Shown: one piece after another, positions 1 through 10,863 of the stretch
How the letters are laid out: each line of letters begins with the position of its first letter
Numbering within the stretch: the stretch's first letter is position 1
Source: Acarospora socialis
Lineage: Eukaryota; Ascomycota; Lecanoromycetes; Acarosporales; Acarosporaceae
Length of the DNA stretch: 64,000 bases
Direction of reading: 5' to 3'
Assembly: GCA_025617375.2 (NCBI GenBank)
Contig: JAMYGW020000004.1
Coordinates: 1,736,001-1,800,000 of the forward strand
Notes under the pieces: generated by a model
The model's database searches: none
What the model was told of the DNA's origin: nothing
The model's input: only the letters and a program-made list of their open reading frames with translations
Translations under genes and position numbers: made by a program

Positions 1-537
1 CTGAAGGATGCGCGCCTGGAGGATTGGTGGCGCGCATTCCAAGTCAATGTCCTCGGTGGCTTCACGGTGCTGCAGGCTTTCTTGCCACATACGACTCGGG
101 ACGCGACGTGTATCAGTATCGCGTCTGCGCTGGCCCATCCATATTCCCAGGCATCTCCAGCTACGGGGCGAGCAAACTAGCGGCAGTGAAGCTGCTCAGG
201 ATGCGCAGGAGGAGTGGCCGGAAAGGAGGTTCTTCAGTGTGCAACTAGGACTGATTGACACGGAGACTTCAAGTAAATCGAGTATGCCGGGAGAAGACAT
301 AGGTGAGTGGCCTCCTCCCTTCTGGACGTTCGGAGACACGATCAGGTAAGAGATCGTATGATTAACTTGTGGTAAAACATTTGATCTCTCGGCCGGATTT
401 GTGTCTGGCTGGCTGGCCCTGAAGCCAACTTCTTGAAGGGCAGGATGGTATAGGCGAATTAGGATATGGAGGAGCTGAAAGCTTAAAAGAAGCACATCCT
501 GCAAGGCGATTTGCTACGCATCAGTTTGAAGGGATAG
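1..537 (+). pseudogene. Decayed short-chain dehydrogenase/reductase, 5' end outside window
   Basis: A relic of an NAD(P)-dependent Rossmann-fold oxidoreductase of the SDR family. Frame 1 reads NVLGGFTVLQAFLP up to about base 140. Frame 3 then carries the catalytic YGASK (about 160-175), and frame 2 carries RFFSVQLGLIDTE (about 225-265). So the reading frame slips twice within about 70 bases while the homology continues. A GTGAGT donor lies at 303. The C-terminal part resumes at 383 (GFVSGWLA), slips by one base near 418 and continues as FLKGRMV. Two TAG stops (451, 460) then stand where SDRs of this type have the tryptophans of a WANWD motif, and a TAA follows at 484. It is best read as a pseudogene; uncorrected sequencing slips could explain the frame changes but not the three stops. 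Confidence 0.65.
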
Positions 538-1257
538 CCATAGGATAGGCTACATTTTTCAGTGTTGAAGAAGTGGTTCAAGAGGAGTATTTCGCAGTTA
601 AGCGAGGGTAAGCAATACTCCTCCTCCTCAGCCGATTAGAGGGTGCTGTAAATAAAAGAAACAACCCGTCTCGGCCTCGGATTCTCAAGTAGTGCTAATT
701 CGTCGTCACGCCCCGCCACACCTTTCGCGTTACCCCGACAAATGTAGGATCATAAACACTTAAGATCACAACTAAGATCCCTTGCACAAAGATCCTGAAG
801 GCTGGGGGGCAAACCACATCCCGCGTTGAGTCTCAAAACTGAACATCTGCACATCATCAGCTAAAGTTGACTCAAGAGACATAACAGAACAACTGATCAT
901 GGACTACATAGAAGAAAGGTGAACGGAGGCTGATTTCAGCCTGAACAAAGGTGGCGATGCTGACTGACCTGTTCCGAACGGCAGCGAAAAAATCTTATGT
1001 AGAAATACCCAGATAGTCACACATAAGATTTCTTCTTCCCAGTTCCGGTTACAGCCACCAATCTGAGCAACTGCTGCTTTAACCTGAGTTGAGAGTAAAG
1101 AAGCCTGAAATGAGACTGAGTGTGTCTGTGCAAGAAGTCAAATCATTTTTGACTCCCTATTAACCCTACGCAAGTAGCGGTCTCATAGAGTACTTGCCAG
1201 GCTACTCTCTGAGGGGTGCGGCGTCGTTTAAGGTACAATAATATTTCCTAGCGCTCC
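538..1257. other. Intergenic, no gene seen
   Basis: About 720 bases between the decayed dehydrogenase and the 3' end of the minus-strand coiled protein. No open frame of note, no repeat and no RNA gene was recognised. It presumably holds the 3' untranslated region of the minus-strand gene. Confidence 0.5.
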
Positions 1258-2704
1258 TCAAGTGGGTATCGAGTCAATCCTGTCCATCTTCTGGACCATC
1301 CTCACCCGTTCCACCGTCTCCTCTCCCTCCCGTCCCCTCGATGAGCTCCTCCGTCGCGTGTACGAGTGCGTGGACGAATCTCGTTTCTCCTTGTTCGATC
1401 GATCCGACCTCTGGCTCGAGCTTCTGTGCCGGCGAGGCGGCTCTTGGACGACGATGACTTGCTCTGCGTAGCGGCCAGCCTCCGACTTGCGCCGTTCGTC
1501 TCGATCCTCGGCGCCATGGGATGAGGCTGAGCGGTAGCGTGGGCCGGTGTCAGGGACCACGAGGAGCGAGCTGCGCGATGGCCGTTTGGAAGGGGAGGAG
1601 CTGCGACGTGGCCGGGTAGAGTCAGCTGGAGTGATGATGATGTCTTCGCCGGAGGAGGGGTATATTTTCTCCCTTCTTCTGCTCCTTTCGCGATGGTCCT
1701 CCCTTCGCTCTCTTTCGAGCAGCTTCTCGAGCTGCGTCTTCTCCATGGCCCCATCGAGCTCATAAACATCTTCTTTATTGCGACGGGACGTGAGGCCCGG
1801 CTCCTCGTCCGGATCGAGGGAAGGCCGCGGCCTTCGAGCACTGGTTGACTTGCTGCGGTTCAGGTCCGGCACTGCCATCAGTCCATTCGGTTCATTGAAC
1901 ACGAAGCGCGGCTTCTCATAAGAGCCAAAGCCGTGCCCATCCGGGCGCATACTAGAAAATGACTGTCCCTCTGGTCGTATGGTGATTGATGACCGTGCCT
2001 TACTCTCCATCTTCACCTGTTCGACCGGCGGCGCCTCCATATACTCCACCGCGGTCCCAAGCGCTGCCTCAACGGCCTCGGGCTCCAACCCACAGTTGCG
2101 CAGTTCACGCTCTAGCGGTTTGCTGTCTCCCTTGTGCAGAGATCGCTGCACGGAATGCTTCTTCTGTGGGGTCCAGTTCTTGATAGCTTCGATGGCGAGT
2201 AGTATGCCCTCCTGGCCGCCTTCGAGGCGACGCAGGGAGCCGTAGACGAGCGTCATGTACCAGATCTGAAGCATCTGCTCATGAAGCCCTATCCGCCGGC
2301 GCAGGTCCGTGAGACCGTTAGACTCCTTGATGGTGAATAGGAAGCGCCGGCCCGGTCCTTCATCATGAATGGTATGGTACTTGGTGACCAAAGCCTCGAG
2401 TTTCTCAGAGTCCTTCCTAAGGGCTCTCAGGTGGTCTTGTAGCTGCTCATACCTAGCGAGAGTCATTTATCAGGTCGTATCCCAGTGTCAAAAAGCTGCC
2501 TTACCCTTGCGGCCCCGCGCGGTCGACGAGGTTACCGGAGGCCTTGGCCTCCGCATCGATCCTCTCGAGGACCACAGCGGTACTCTTCGCTTTCTCTGCT
2601 ATCTCGTCGAACTCTTTCGGAGCGTCTCTGTATTTTACACACATGTCATATAAGTAGGCGCACGCATTCACCAGGTCACTGATGCCAAGACCGGGTGCCG
2701 CCAT
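1258..2704 (-). CDS. Coiled protein with fungal STAND/PigL_N-like N-terminus
   Basis: Two exons, 2505-2704 and 1258-2452, joined by a 52-nt intron with a GTAAGG donor, encode 464 residues. The N-terminal 220 residues are mostly amphipathic helix (GISDLVNACAYLYDMCVKY at the start) and resemble the helical domain found at the front of many fungal STAND/NLR-like proteins (PigL_N class). No nucleotide-binding domain follows. The rest, from about residue 230, is low-complexity, rich in Arg, Ser, Glu and Asp, with RS-type tracts, and is probably disordered. The molecular role is unknown. The splice join is sound because exon 1 ends GG and exon 2 opens with G, restoring a glycine in frame. The family assignment rests on the helical pattern only. 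Confidence 0.8.
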
Positions 2705-3727
2705 TTCTGATCACTATCACAACGTGGAAGGAAGGCGTGCAAACCAATGACAACAACGAAGACTAAATAAATGATAATGATGGGTTGGCAAACATTTGAC
2801 GATGAGATTGTAATATACTTCAGCTATATGAACAGGTTTGCGGCTCAACCTTTTCAGCTCGAGGCAGCACAATGTGGAACCTCAAAGTGGGGGCTATTCT
2901 ATGGTTCCACCGCAGGGGTGGCGCAGCAAGGCGGTCGGAGCAGTGGTGTTTCTCCGCCGTATGGCTGAGATCGGGCATTCAGCAGGACCCAGGACCATGA
3001 TTCCAGTCGATGCGGAAACAACGTGGGTTGCGTCGATCGGTTGACCGCTGAAGACGGCATGACGGCCACGGCCACGTCGTTGAAGGACGACTTCGACGAG
3101 ACCCAGCTCCTTTATGGCAAAGGAATAGCGTGTCACTGATCCCAGAGTTCGGCGAAGTCGTTCATCGCTCCTGGAAGATGTTCCTCGATAGGTAACACAC
3201 CAGCCAAGAGGAATGGATAGGAGGTTTAGAAGCCCTTGAATGTGGCGCGCTTTCAGAGGCACTAGATGGAGGAGCGAGGGGTTTATGGATGTGAGGGCGG
3301 AGGTTTATAAGGTTTGTAACATTCTGTGACTTAAACCGTGCAAGTTTCTATAGTTGCCTCGCAATGTCTGATGTATATAACAGGTCTTCGTCGGTCCATG
3401 ACCCAGCCATCCTAACTTCAAAGAGCTCGGCCGTTACGAGCGCGCACACATGAATGATTCAGTTGAGACGCCCTGTTGCTCTGTACACACGGGTGCTGAA
3501 CTACTCCCTGGGCCAGGTGCAAGTAACCTTCGAAATGATCAAGAAGGAGCTTAATGATATTGTATACATTTTACCGGTTTGTTTTATGGGAGGAACTCTA
3601 AGGTGTAAATGAATTGATTAGTTGAGGACGGATAGTATCATATTTGTACGTTTCGGAGAGATCTACGATTCTTGAGTTGGCCCTATTCTCAGCCGGCTGG
3701 GTGATCCATCTCCTTGGAAAGTCCGCT
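2705..3727. other. Intergenic, no supported gene
   Basis: About 1 kb between the starts and ends of two minus-strand genes. It should include the promoter of the coiled protein near 2705-2900. A 122-codon minus-strand frame at 2894-3262 has no recognisable domain and was not accepted. Nothing else was seen. Confidence 0.5.
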
Positions 3728-4917
3728 TTACTGGTCAAGAACCATCGACCAATTTTCCTTCCTTATCCACTCCTCCAAACTCGTCATAGGGCACTATATC
3801 CCAAGCTGGGAAACACATCCGTTAGCACCTAAAGCACCGCAATTATAAACACTAAAGAGAATGGGGCCTATAAATACCAGTCTAATATCTTGTGCTTTTA
3901 ACAACGTCTTAACACCCCCATCATACCCCGGGTTACTGGAATAAAGGAACATATCTCCGATCTCCCTCCCAAACTCCTTATCCGGAGTACTCTCAATCAA
4001 CTCCTGTAGACTAACCTCCTTATAACTGGTCTGATTCCCTGTAACCTCGCTCCAGATGCGCATGTACTCGCTCCAGCTGCAAGTTGTCCCGGCGGCGAGG
4101 TAACGCTTGCCAGGCGGAAGCTTAGAGACGGCGTAGATGAAGGGCCCAAGGTCGGTGTTGACATCGAGATGCGGGATTAGCGCATCTTGAGAGCAGGGAA
4201 AGGACATGAGGAAGGAACCATCGTCCATCTGAACGATTATCTCGTCGGGTCAGCTCCATCAACAACACAGGCATGAGGTTATTAAGCCAAAAACCCGCAA
4301 TGCGACTTAATTCAACTCACCTTTCTAAAATATGCCCCCGGCGCCAACCGATAAGAACTCATAAAGAACCCCGTCTGCACATAACTCGTCTTCCTCGCCA
4401 ACTGCGTATATTTCTCCTCCACATACCCGGGGAAAACATCCGCTTTCGCATCAAAGTGATATAACTCGTCAAACCTGCCCCTACTACACCGTGCCGCATG
4501 ACTCAGCGTCGACGCGATAAACCCATTCTCGTCCAAGGAGTCGACTGTCGCCGCCACCGCATCCGCAACATTTCTTCCCTGCCTAACCTCAACCTCATAC
4601 GCGTACTTCCTGCAGCTCACTCCGAGCTCTGCGGCCTTTGCACGGCAGTCCGGTCGGAAGAAAGGCTCCCAGTAGTTCGTTACGTTGAAAATCAGATTCG
4701 CGCCGCGGAAGGCGGGGATGAGGGTGGCCACGTCGTCGAGGTCGGCGGCGATGATCTCGATGCCCTTCGAGGCCAGCGCCCTCGCGCTGAGGGAGGATGG
4801 GTTCCGGGTGAGCCCGCGGATATGATATCTAGGGTCGGAGAGGAAGCGCAAGGCGACGCTGCCGCCTTGATTTCCGGTTATGCCGACTATAACGATGAGT
4901 TTCTTTTCGGAGGCCAT
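3728..4917 (-). CDS. NmrA-like family NAD(P)-binding protein
   Basis: Three exons (4321-4917, 3878-4228, 3728-3793) encode 337 residues. The N-terminus carries the glycine-rich dinucleotide-binding loop GITGNQGGSVA (about residues 12-22) of atypical SDRs of the NmrA/HSCARG type, which act as redox sensors or regulators rather than classical dehydrogenases. FNVTNYWEPF and the later DVNTDLGPFIYAV are typical of the family. The last exon is only 22 codons and supplies the conserved tail MTSLEEWIRKENWSMVL. The second intron uses an acceptor whose TAG would itself be an in-frame stop if the intron were retained, giving a protein lacking the tail. The target of any regulation is not shown by the sequence. 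Confidence 0.9.
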
Positions 4918-5950
4918 TGTGGTTCCTTTAGTGGGAGGGATAGAGGCGTGTGGTAGTGGTAAGGTGTGCTGGAGGGGGCAATTAGAGGGGTAAATAGAGA
5001 AGGAAAGTGAAGAGTAGATAAGTTAAGAGGGAACAAGACAGAGCTTGACTAGATGGGCAATCAATCTCCTTGAGGGATAAGCAGCTAAGGAAAGGCACGC
5101 TTCTCTAAGCTGGGCCTGGCACCGGGCGAGACCGCTATATTGTAGGGCAGATATGGCGTGGAAGAGTAAATGCACTATTGAAGCAGGGTCCGGTTTGGGG
5201 ACGCCTGGGAAAACCAAAATGGAGCGCTTGGGACTGTCGCGTAGAATTAACAAAGTCACGACGGAAAGATGGGCCTTTGCAAGGCATGATTAGAATATTA
5301 GACAGACCAGCAGGAACGTGACTGAGCAAGCTGGAGTTAAGGGCAAGCAGCGACTAGCAATAAAGCGGCCATGCTGACTAACCGAGAGCGATGCCAAGGC
5401 GGTCACGTTTCGTAGCAGGGTAGTATCATCTAGACCGCTATGGAGTTGTGCTGCGCAACGATGCTGTAATCGCGGCTGTCTCAGTGCTTTGAAAGGACCA
5501 TCTCCTTGAGGGTCGGTCTGAGGACAGAAGGTCGGTGGCTAGGCGAAGACCAGGCTTACGTAAAATACCATGAACGCAAATCGTTGATCTGCTTCCGCCC
5601 TTATCCACACATGAAGATCTGATATCCCGAATCTGTTGGAACGAGCACACTGCTGGGATATCATGGTCAAGTTACGAGGCATCTTGTAGGTCTAACACGG
5701 AAATTACGTAGACGAGTGTGATGTTTTCGGACTAAGGTACTGCTCGATAATTGCAAAGAAGCCACCGCATGCACCCAGATGCTCCGTATGCCGTCTATGC
5801 CGCTCCCTTCCTATGCCGGCAAAGCTATGTGAGCTTTACAGCGCCAAAGCTAGACCAAAGTCAGGAAGAATACGCCATCCCGGCGTGTGGAAAGATGCAT
5901 GTTGAATACGAGATTAGGGAAGGAAGACTACCGAGCACAACAGGTCTCAA
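4918..5950. other. Intergenic, no gene seen
   Basis: About 1 kb between the NmrA-like start and the topoisomerase I stop. The part next to 4918 should carry the NmrA-like promoter. Only short unrelated frames were found on either strand. Confidence 0.5.
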
Positions 5951-8900
5951 TTAGAACTCCCAGTTCTCGTCAACAGACTTGATGGCCCAGTCGAACTTTT
6001 CCCGGAGCGTCTTCGAGAAGAATTTCTCGATCGGGACATTGAACTTCTTCGAGAAGACGACGGTGAGACGGGGATCGATATAATTCTATCGATGGTCAGC
6101 ATGGCATGATAGAAAATGAAATATGTGGACGTACAATCTTTGAGGTACCCAGGGCAACTTCCTTGTTATTCTCCTTGTCCTCCGCTTGCAACAACATCGT
6201 TTCAATGCGCTGGTCAAGCTTGCTGAGGTTAGCTTCGAGCTTCTCGATCGTCGGCCCTTTGCCTTCCGCCTCCACCTTCTTCGTCTTGTTCTCTTTTTTG
6301 AATTTCTTCTCCAGCTCCCGTACGGGTTCCAGTCGCTCTTCCAGCTCCTTCGATTTCATCTCTCTCTCTCCTTCCGCCACCAGTTTCTCGTTCTCCTTTG
6401 CAAACTTTTTCTCGATCTTCTGTTTTTGCTCTTCGACCAGGAAGGCTTGGTGTTCATGAATCCAGTCTTCATCTAATTCTTCGCCCAGCGCAAAGTATTC
6501 TGCGCCCTTCTTCTTCTTGATCTTCGGATCAACATGAAGCATCATCTGTTTTATCCGCCACTGCTGGTATTTAAGGCCTTTGATACGATCACCCAACTTC
6601 TCCATCTGCACACCATGCGCTGCGGCCACAGTCCGTTTATGGTTGCAAAGGATGGCGACCTTGCGATTGGCGTCATTGTAATCTTTGACTCTTTCGGGAA
6701 TGCTGCCAGTGGACTTCATGTCCTTCAAGAGGTTGGCCATGGTATTCGATGCGTTATATGTACGGAAGACTTTGGCTGTCAATCCTGGCATATAATTGGA
6801 AAGGTGCTTGTTGAGGGCGGCAGTCTGAAATCTGTTAGGTAGAAGTTCTAAGCATTGAGGAACGTACACTCACGTTGAGTCGATCAAATATCTCATCACC
6901 GTCGACCTTTGGTGCTTTCTTGAAGAGCTTCAAATTCTTAAACACCTGTGGATCGACTTCCACCTCGTCGTAGAATCTGATACTGTCTTTGCCGAGGAAA
7001 TCAAAGACAACTTTGTTGGGTGGTTTGAGAGTGACGTGCTCAAACTTTAGAGAACAACAGCCGACGGTGTCGGCTTCGTCATCGCCTTTCTCATTGCCGG
7101 CACGCAGTGCAAATTGATCGATGAGATAGACAGCCGTAGCAAGTTGGCGATCAGCCATCAATTCGGCCTTCAACTGTTTGTTGTAGTCCTTGCGAATACG
7201 CACAATGTGTTTCTGCGGCATCTTAGCTTGCATCATTCGAAACAGAGTAAACAGAGTGTTTCTCACCTTCAGTTCCCTTGCCTTCTCGAACTTTTTGAAA
7301 TCGCTCTGCCCTTTCACATCGGAGTTCGCCGCAAGCATGACGTACTTGTATGCGCCATTGATGTTCTCCTGCCACATGGCCAACCATGTACCTTGCCTAT
7401 CATGCTTGATCTCTTTCCAGCGATGCCCCTCTGGCGGGACAGGGGGAGTGGCGTCTTTGCCTATGTTGATGGTGATTTGCTCCGGTTGTACTCTCGCTTT
7501 GACTCTCCCGGTCTTAGGATGCTCGCCACGACCGCGGAACAGTCCAGGAGGTTCGACTCGGAAGTTGCCAACCTTTTGTTTCCGACCATCCCACATACAA
7601 TATATGAAAGGAGCTTCAGCAGCGTCTTTCTCGGCTTTGATAGCTTTCTTCTCCGCCGCTGGCAAAGCCTTCTTCTCCATCCGCTTCGCGTCGTAGTATT
7701 CGAATATTGGCTTGAAGTCGCATTTTCCAAATTCTTTGATCTTGATCTTGTTACCATCTTTGTCTTTGGCTCCACCGGTCTTGTCCAGTACGCTGCGAAA
7801 GTCTTCGAAGAAGTTTTTTTGGAAGGTTGGATTCTCGACATTGTGTGTCGAGTTGAGCATGGCTCCAAAGAATCCGGCCACTTCTTCAGCCTCCGGTTGA
7901 AGAGTGACAGGCGTGCCATCATATCGCATCTTGACGTTCTTAGGCAAAGGCTCATACGGAGGAGGAAAGACGACGCCATTGTGTTCCAATGTAGTCCACT
8001 TGTCGGTGCCATCACCCTTGGTAGGATCTTCCCACCATCGGTATTCTTCCTCTTCCTCTTCGGCTTCCATGTCCTGTTCCGTCTCTCCTTTCTTCGCAGC
8101 CTTGCCCTTTGCCCCTTGCTTGGCGCCGACAGATGGCTCGGTCTTGACTTTTCCAGTGGCCTTCTTTGTAGATGACTTGCGCGCAAGAGGGACATCGTCA
8201 TCGTCAGACTCTTCCTTCTTCACCCCGTTCGCCTTTTTCTTGGTCGGAAGAGCCGCGACACCATTAGATTTTCTGCTCTTTTTTGCTATGGGTTCGGCGT
8301 CACTCTCGCTCTCTTCCCTTTTCTGCTTCTTCTTCGCAGGCGTAGGTATTTTCTTCTCTGTCTTCCCAATGTCCTTCGCTTCCTTTTCTGCACGCTTTTG
8401 AATATTCGCTTTCTCCCGCACCAGTTTCGTATCAAGCGGGGTGTCAGAGTCTTCGGATTCCCCTATGGCAGTCTCACTTGCTTTTGGAGGCTTCTTTAAT
8501 ACAGTTGACGACTTGTGTTTCGAGGTCTCCTTGACAAGGGGAATATCATCTGAATCCGAGTCCATTGCGGCCTTGCCCTTGGCCGTTGCAGTCCGACGGC
8601 GCTTACTCTGCGTACGAGTTAGCACTTTGAACACAGTCCAAATAACAGTTCAATCTGACGACATACCAAGGGCTTATCGTCCTCTTCGTCACTGGTTGCT
8701 TCCTTGTAGCTCTTGCCATTACTCAGTGTTTGCCGGCCCTTACGTTTCCCATTCGCGGCTCCATTCCAATGCGTTCCCTTCGTTGGAGGCTCGTCCACAT
8801 CCATCTCCTCCACCGGGCCGTTCCGGAGAGAAATACCAGGCTGGACAGCGTCTCCTGACGGGTAAGCCTTATCCATCGTTTTGTCAAGACTTTTCGGAAT

Positions 8901-9156
8901 CTTCGCCATCGACACCGGAGATTTGACTGAGAACACACTGACTGTCAGTAAGGAGGTTGAGGTTCTGGTTTTGGTGAAGGCAGAAGAGAAGACTTGGAAC
9001 GAGTGAGTGCGGAAGAAGAGACAACCAACACCGAAGATGCCGACGGCCACTTAAGCCGAGATAGCTGAGTAAGACACTTTGGAGCACCATACCTTTGGTA
9101 TCCCCATTAACTTGGTGCCCATTTGCTAGAGGCGTGTCATCCTCTGAAGATGACAT
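5951..9156 (-). CDS. TOP1: DNA topoisomerase I (type IB)
   Basis: Relaxes supercoiled nuclear DNA during replication and transcription by a transient 3'-phosphotyrosyl nick. Five exons (9093-9156, 8667-8926, 6874-8607, 6135-6824, 5951-6085) give 960 residues. The first 220 residues are a charged, lysine-rich nuclear tail with repeated SD(S/D)DD(I/V)PL motifs. The core follows from about YRWWEDPTK, with the catalytic segment holding [11 protein letters not shown] and [21 protein letters not shown] coiled linker rich in Lys and Glu precedes the C-terminal SKI-NYIDPRL, whose tyrosine is the active-site residue. That tyrosine is encoded at the start of the last, 135-nt exon. The gene is transcribed away from ATP synthase gamma, sharing a promoter region of about 0.5 kb. 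Confidence 0.97.
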
Positions 9157-9673
9157 ATTGAACCCTGTGAGGATTGCTCTTCGAGATTATGGAGCGTGCA
9201 ACGCGAGTTTGAGTGTTGAGCGATGTGTTGTAATTGTCACAGTCAAAGGCCGTACACCAGAGTCGAAATGGTGTAAGAAGGAAGCAATGAGGAGGGAAAG
9301 ACCCAGAGCAAGCGATCGAGCCACCAGGACAATCAAACGACTGACTTGTCGTTGTGAGAGAATGTTTGATCAGGGGTGGGAAGGAAAGTAGTAATAAAAG
9401 GACATAGAGAAAATCAGATCGATCTTCTTCTCATTAACAGTGGCAGTGAAGAGATGACTTGGTTGTGATTGGTCCGTTCGCTGTACGCGAGCCGTCATAC
9501 CCGATAGCGTTAGACCGTCCCTTCCCGCAATGTCATCCTTTTGCTCCGCAAGCCGACAGTTCAAGTAAGGTATCTGAGGGAGTTGTCAGGTAGCTACTTC
9601 AAGCTGCTAACCAACTAATTGTTGACGTCCTCTCCAATCATTTCTCACTTTTCTGTTTCGATTCGATCACAAT
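9157..9673. promoter_or_regulatory. Divergent promoter region, topoisomerase I / ATP synthase gamma
   Basis: The 517 bases between two start codons on opposite strands must hold both promoters. No clear TATA box or named factor site was picked out. No gene is seen inside. Confidence 0.6.
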
Positions 9674-10863
9674 ATGCTTTCCAGGGCTGCTCGCCCTGCT
9701 CTGCGAGCTGGTGCTGCGGTTTCGGCTCGGTACGTCTTCACAGTATTCTGCTTTTGACAAAATCAGCTTCAGGTTGAAGGGGTTGGATGTGTCAGAAGAC
9801 GGCGTTTCTGGACTACCATGGACTAATTGTCCTACGTACAGCTCGGCCGTTCCCAATGCCGCCAATTATGCTACCCTCCGCGAGATCGAGGGAAAATTGA
9901 AATCTATTCGGAACATCGAGAAGATCACCAAGACCATGAAGATTGTGGCCTCGACCAAACTCACAAGGGCGCAAAAAGCAATGACCGAGTCCCGAAGCTA
10001 CGGCCAGACGTCAAATACCGTCTTCGAGAACGCCGAGACCAAGCCGGTGGAGGGCGAGGGCAAGAAGGGCTTGATTATCGTGGCAAGTTCCGACAAGGGT
10101 CTCTGCGGAGGCATTCACTCCGGTCTCTCGAAGAAGGCGCGGAGAATATTACTCGAGAAGCCGGATACGGATATCGTGGTGATCGGGGAGAAGTCCAAGT
10201 CGCAGTTGACTCGGTCGAATGGCAAGAACATCGTGTTGAGCTTTGCGGGCGTCGGCAAGGATGTGCCAACTTTCGCAGACGCTCAGGCAATTGCGGATCA
10301 GATCTCACTGCTTCCAACAGACTATTCAAGCATTCAGATCATCTACAATAAATTCATCAACGCCACCAGCTACGAGGCCACCCCGATCGAAGCTTACTCC
10401 GAAGAGGCTATTGCTAATTCCGGTAAACATTTCTGGACGCTGCGAGAATGATAATTATGGATAGCGCTCATGCATGTGTAGCAAACTTTGCCGCCTTCGA
10501 AATCGACGACGAGGTTCTGGCCAACCTCCGAGAATACGCTCTCGCCAACTCGCTCTACTGGGTAAGCAGATGCATATGCTAAGTATACCACACGATCCCA
10601 GTATTGACCATTACGCAGGCTCTCGCCGAAGGCCACGCATGCGAACAATCTGCCCGCCGTAACGCTATGGATGCAAGTTTCCCTGCAAGCCCCTTACCCT
10701 GCAACCCATAACCATTACTAACACCGCTCTTCAGAACGCCTCCAAGAACGCCGGCGACATGATCAACAAATACCAAATCCAGTTCAACCGAACTCGTCAA
10801 GCCGTCATCACAGGCGAGTTGGTCGAGATCATTACGGGTGCCGCCGCTTCAGAGGATGCGTAG
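9674..10863 (+). CDS. ATP3: Mitochondrial ATP synthase F1 subunit gamma
   Basis: Central rotor stalk of the F1 motor in the mitochondrial matrix; it couples proton flow to ATP synthesis. Five exons (9674-9729, 9842-10422, 10482-10561, 10619-10672, 10735-10863) encode 299 residues. The N-terminus [19 protein letters not shown] is an Arg/Ala-rich mitochondrial presequence. The family landmarks are [19 protein letters not shown] near the N-terminus, [12 protein letters not shown] in the middle, and [18 protein letters not shown] with [19 protein letters not shown] at the C-terminus. The intron between the two parts of the last signature starts with GC rather than GT (GCAAGT, 10673), a GC-AG intron. 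No other donor near it keeps the frame. Confidence 0.97.

Noticed and set aside
2894-3262. 122-codon minus-strand open frame
   Set aside because: No recognisable domain, no supporting splice structure, and composition similar to its surroundings.
7114-8175. Long plus-strand frame opposite topoisomerase I
   Set aside because: It mirrors the real minus-strand exon, whose protein is unmistakable; the opposite frame has no domain of its own.
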